Notes under the pieces: model-generated
The model's database searches: none
The model's input: the letters and a program-made list of their open reading frames with translations, nothing else
Told to the model about the DNA's origin: nothing
Part shown: positions 6,345 through 8,757 of the stretch, piece after piece
How the letters are laid out: the number at the start of each line of letters is the position of its first letter
How positions within the stretch are numbered: the first letter of the stretch is position 1
Program-made: the position numbers and the translations under genes
DNA from: Campylobacterales bacterium
GTDB taxonomy: Bacteria > Campylobacterota > Campylobacteria > Campylobacterales > Arcobacteraceae
Assembly: GCA_016784825.1 (NCBI GenBank)
Contig: JADHTT010000023.1
Span: 1 to 8,757, forward strand
Reading direction: 5' to 3'
Length of the DNA stretch: 8,757 bases

Positions 6345-7508
6345 TTCATCATTGGATTCAATCATTGTAGTTTTAATTTTAGCCTTAGGTTTTACACCTA
6401 AATCTAAAAACTGTTCACTTTGGCGTATTAAATTACCTCTACCACTACTTAATTTAGAAGTAGCATCATCATAAGCTTTTTGAGTTCTAGCTATATGTGT
6501 ACCAATATTATCCATATCTTTTACAAATCCTGCAAATTTATCGTACAAAGAGGCTGCTTTTTTTGCTATTTGTTGAGCATTATTGCTTTGGTGCTCATAT
6601 CTCCAAATATTTTCAATAGTTCTTAATGTCACAAATAATGTAGATGGGGATACTAACATAATATTATTTTCAAAAGCAGTTTTAAATAGTTTTGGATCAC
6701 TTGAAGCAGCAAGTGTAAATGCTGCTTCAATAGGTATAAACATCAACACAAAATCAAGTGTCTTAATCTGTTCCATATCATCGTATCTTTTATTTGATAA
6801 ATCTCTAATATGAGTATTTAGTGATTTTGTAAGCTCTTTTAATGCTCTTGTTTTTTCATCTTCATTATTAGCATTTGTATAATTTAAATATGAAACTAAA
6901 GAAACTTTAGAGTCAATAATAATATCTTTCTCTTCAGGTAGATGCAATATCACATCTGGACGAAGCCTTTTACCATCACTAGAAGTGTAGCTACCTTGAG
7001 TTTCATATTCAAACCCTTCACGCAAGCCAGTTTGTTCAAGTATTTTTGAAAGGATCATCTCCCCCCAATCACCTTGAGTTTTATTTTCACCTTTTAGTGC
7101 TTTTGTAAGATTTAAAGCATCTGAACTTATTTGATTATTTAACTCTTTTAAATTTTTAATCTCTGTAAGTAAAGATGTTCTTTGTTTTGTCTCATCGTTA
7201 TATATTTCATCTACCCTGCTCCCAAAAGATTTTAATTGATCTTTAAAAGGTGTCAAAAGTAAAGATATATTATCATTTGATCTTTTTTGATTTTGTTCAA
7301 AAATTTTATTTGCAAGATTTTCAAATTCATGCTTCATTTGATCTTTAGCATCTGTTTGTAAATCAAGTTGCATTTGCAAAGATGCAATTTTAATATTTGA
7401 TTCATTAAGTATTGATGTTGTTTGAATATCAAATTTAGTTTTTAAAATATACCAAACTATAGAACTACCAACAATAATACCAATTACAAATATTAAAATT
7501 TCTATCAT
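6342..7508 (-). CDS. rmuC: DNA recombination protein RmuC
   Basis: A membrane-anchored protein with a restriction-endonuclease-like core; in E. coli its loss raises inversion between short inverted repeats. Seen in 388 residues: one N-terminal helix (about 3-22), a charged coiled-coil stretch (about 30-140), then the RmuC core. The core carries the putative PD-(D/E)xK residues: Glu150 in QGDWGE (145-150), Asp185 in LRPDVIL (182-188), and Asp199/Lys201 in IIDSKV (197-202). Further blocks are FIPIEAAFTLA (257-267), VSPSTLFVTLRTIENIWRYE (286-305) and FAGFVKDMDNIG (325-336). Length and order fit the family. The start is 3 bases after the PhnA-like stop and has only a weak AAAGAA SD, so coupling to the upstream gene is likely. 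The true substrate and biochemical activity of the family are poorly defined. Confidence 0.95.
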   Translation of the reverse strand: MIEILIFVIGIIVGSSIVWYILKTKFDIQTTSILNESNIKIASLQMQLDLQTDAKDQMKHEFENLANKIFEQNQKRSNDNISLLLTPFKDQLKSFGSRVDEIYNDETKQRTSLLTEIKNLKELNNQISSDALNLTKALKGENKTQGDWGEMILSKILEQTGLREGFEYETQGSYTSSDGKRLRPDVILHLPEEKDIIIDSKVSLVSYLNYTNANNEDEKTRALKELTKSLNTHIRDLSNKRYDDMEQIKTLDFVLMFIPIEAAFTLAASSDPKLFKTAFENNIMLVSPSTLFVTLRTIENIWRYEHQSNNAQQIAKKAASLYDKFAGFVKDMDNIGTHIARTQKAYDDATSKLSSGRGNLIRQSEQFLDLGVKPKAKIKTTMIESNDE

Positions 7509-7511
7509 TGC

Positions 7512-8066
7512 TTATTGTTTCTTTAAAAAGCAAGTCTTTAGATGTATTTTAACACCATTAACTCTACCCTCAATATGTGTCTCATCACCTGGTACAAGAC
7601 CAATATTCCGTACAGCAACACCTTGCTTTGCTGTAAACCCTGCACCCTTTACTGGTAAATCTTTTATAATTACTACAGTATCTCCGGCATTAAGAATTAC
7701 TCCATTTGCATCTCTATAAACAAGTGCGTCTTCATCTGGCTCATCTGGCAAACCAGCTTCGGCCCACTGCTTAAGATCATCTTCTAAATACATCATATCA
7801 AGCATATCTTGATTTTTCATAATTGAAAAGATTCTAAATGATACAACTTTTACAGCATCAACTTCACTCCACATAGCATCACTCAAACAATACATATGTG
7901 TCTCATCTAACTTAGAATTGTCTTGTAATTGCTCATTACATGTAGCACATACTAATATTTTCTCATCTTTTGGCTCAACTATATATTCACATAAATCATT
8001 TTCGCTGCCACATAGTTCACATTTGCTTCCACTTCTATCCAATAATGCTTGATCAATCATACTCAT
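7512..8066 (-). CDS. PhnA/YjdM-family zinc-ribbon protein
   Basis: A 184-residue soluble protein. The N-terminal zinc ribbon has two CxxC pairs, CELC (16-19) and CATC (40-43). A middle acidic segment (about 60-120) follows, and the C-terminal PhnA domain (about 121-184) carries GDTVVIIKDLPVKGAGF (127-143), VRNIGLV (151-157) and NGVKIHLKTCFLKK (169-182). The family name comes from an old link to phosphonate use in E. coli. It is not the phosphonoacetate hydrolase of the same name, and its real function is unknown. No phosphonate genes are seen here. The start at 8066 is preferred over the in-frame ATG two codons later because AAAGGAA (8077-8071) is 4 bases upstream. It follows the NicO gene by 28 bases and precedes rmuC by 3. 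Confidence 0.92.
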   Translation of the reverse strand: MSMIDQALLDRSGSKCELCGSENDLCEYIVEPKDEKILVCATCNEQLQDNSKLDETHMYCLSDAMWSEVDAVKVVSFRIFSIMKNQDMLDMMYLEDDLKQWAEAGLPDEPDEDALVYRDANGVILNAGDTVVIIKDLPVKGAGFTAKQGVAVRNIGLVPGDETHIEGRVNGVKIHLKTCFLKKQ

Positions 8067-8094
8067 AAAATTCCTTTAATTTAGTATGCTCATT

Positions 8095-8757
8095 TTATCC
8101 AAAAAATCCTTGTAGTAAAAACACACCTAACAGTAAAATTAATACCCCACTTAGCATCTGAAGTATATAACCTTTATTATTTAAGAAATTACCACCTTTA
8201 TTTGACAATCCAATTGATAATATTCCTGCTAATGATATAGTAAGTCCCATACCAATACTCATAAATATTGCAGCTAGTATTCCTAATAAGAATTTCTTTA
8301 GAACTATACAAAATAACACTATTGTCATCACACCTGGACATGGTACAATTCCAGCTGAAAATGCTACTGCTAACTCACTTTTACTTTTAGTTTCATCTTG
8401 AAGATCATCATTACTTATTTGTAACTGTTTAGATTTATACCCTTCATATATTATATAAAGTCCTACTAATATAATCATAACAGCACTTATACTCATAGCA
8501 ATTTTTGAAAATTCATTAAAATTTTTTCTAAACATAGTATGAATAATAAAATATATTCCAAATGTCACTACAAGTGCAGATATGGCATGAAATATAGATA
8601 TTAAATATCCCATCTTAAAGGCTTTTTTATAGTCACTTTTATTTGAAATAAAATAAAATCCGACTAAAGCCTTTCCATGTCCAGGGCCTGCTGCATGTAT
8701 TAAGCCATAAAGAAAAGCAACTGCTATGACAAGCAGAGATGCAGTGAGATTATTCTC
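8095..8757 (-). CDS. NicO-family nickel/cobalt-type transporter, N-terminus cut by window edge
   Basis: An inner-membrane metal permease of the NicO/RcnA-like group. The reading frame stays open to the right edge: 220 residues are visible, beginning ENNLTASLL. The diagnostic metal motif HAAGPGHGK is at visible residues 21-29, upstream of the first in-frame ATG (8613). That ATG is therefore internal and the real start lies outside the window. About six hydrophobic helices can be made out. The second family motif GIVPCPGVMTIVLF (136-149) and MSIGMGLTISLAG (166-178) are present. The loop between them (about 105-130) is polar and acidic but has no histidine cluster like the one in RcnA. Direction (uptake or efflux) and metal are not decided by sequence. 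It is the first visible gene of the leftward cluster; nickel carriers are often next to DUF1007-type partners, which would be off the edge. Confidence 0.88.
   Translation of the reverse strand, partial: ENNLTASLLVIAVAFLYGLIHAAGPGHGKALVGFYFISNKSDYKKAFKMGYLISIFHAISALVVTFGIYFIIHTMFRKNFNEFSKIAMSISAVMIILVGLYIIYEGYKSKQLQISNDDLQDETKSKSELAVAFSAGIVPCPGVMTIVLFCIVLKKFLLGILAAIFMSIGMGLTISLAGILSIGLSNKGGNFLNNKGYILQMLSGVLILLLGVFLLQGFFG

Noticed and set aside
6583..6813. Open frame of 76 codons on the plus strand
   Set aside because: Antisense to the conserved RmuC core; no independent evidence of coding.
7512..8066. Phosphonate degradation role for the PhnA-like protein
   Set aside because: The family was misnamed; it differs from phosphonoacetate hydrolase, and no phosphonate transport or lyase genes are in the window.
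8080..8097. Internal promoter (TAAAAT on the minus strand) before the PhnA-like gene
   Set aside because: A weak match that overlaps the NicO stop in AT-rich DNA, with no extended -10 or -35 support.
8095..8613. NicO gene starting at the ATG at 8613 as a complete 172-residue protein
   Set aside because: The frame continues upstream to the window edge and contains the diagnostic HAAGPGHGK motif, so this ATG is internal.

Overview
The window is a compact, AT-rich bacterial chromosome segment. The protein sequences (Der, a Kch-type channel, MscS, beta-carbonic anhydrase, RmuC, PhnA/YjdM) and the A/T-biased codon use suggest a Campylobacterota (epsilonproteobacterial) organism. That assignment rests on recognising sequence style, not on a search, and I cannot name a genus. 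There are ten protein genes, all intact except two cut by the window edges. I see no rRNA, tRNA, IS element, phage or CRISPR array, and no gene-free stretch over 300 bases. The longest spacer is about 40 bases.

Layout: a leftward cluster (1-2875) runs EamA-family exporter, then a small four-helix membrane protein, then a two-TM K+ channel with tandem RCK domains that runs off the left edge. Spacings are 12 and 5 bases, so this looks like one transcript. A 37-base divergent spacer with a perfect extended -10 box (2897-2905) separates it from a rightward cluster (2913-5680): mscS, der and a DUF3817 membrane protein. Those genes are separated by 1 base and then overlap by 14 bases. A hairpin at 5674-5698 spans both stop codons where this cluster meets a second leftward cluster (8757-5692): NicO-type metal transporter (cut at the right edge), PhnA-like protein, rmuC and beta-carbonic anhydrase, with spacings of 28, 3 and 8 bases.

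Functionally, the left half is about ions and osmotic balance (K+ channel, mechanosensitive channel, drug/metabolite-type exporter) with the ribosome-assembly GTPase Der attached. The right half groups a Ni/Co-type permease, a zinc-ribbon protein, a DNA-maintenance protein and CO2/bicarbonate interconversion. The right-hand grouping looks like ordinary compaction rather than a pathway. I found no convincing undescribed system. The points most worth a second look are the small membrane protein coupled to the K+ channel, the unequal RCK domains of that channel, the near-leaderless mscS start, and a 21-base tandem duplication at the end of der that carries the start signals of the next gene.
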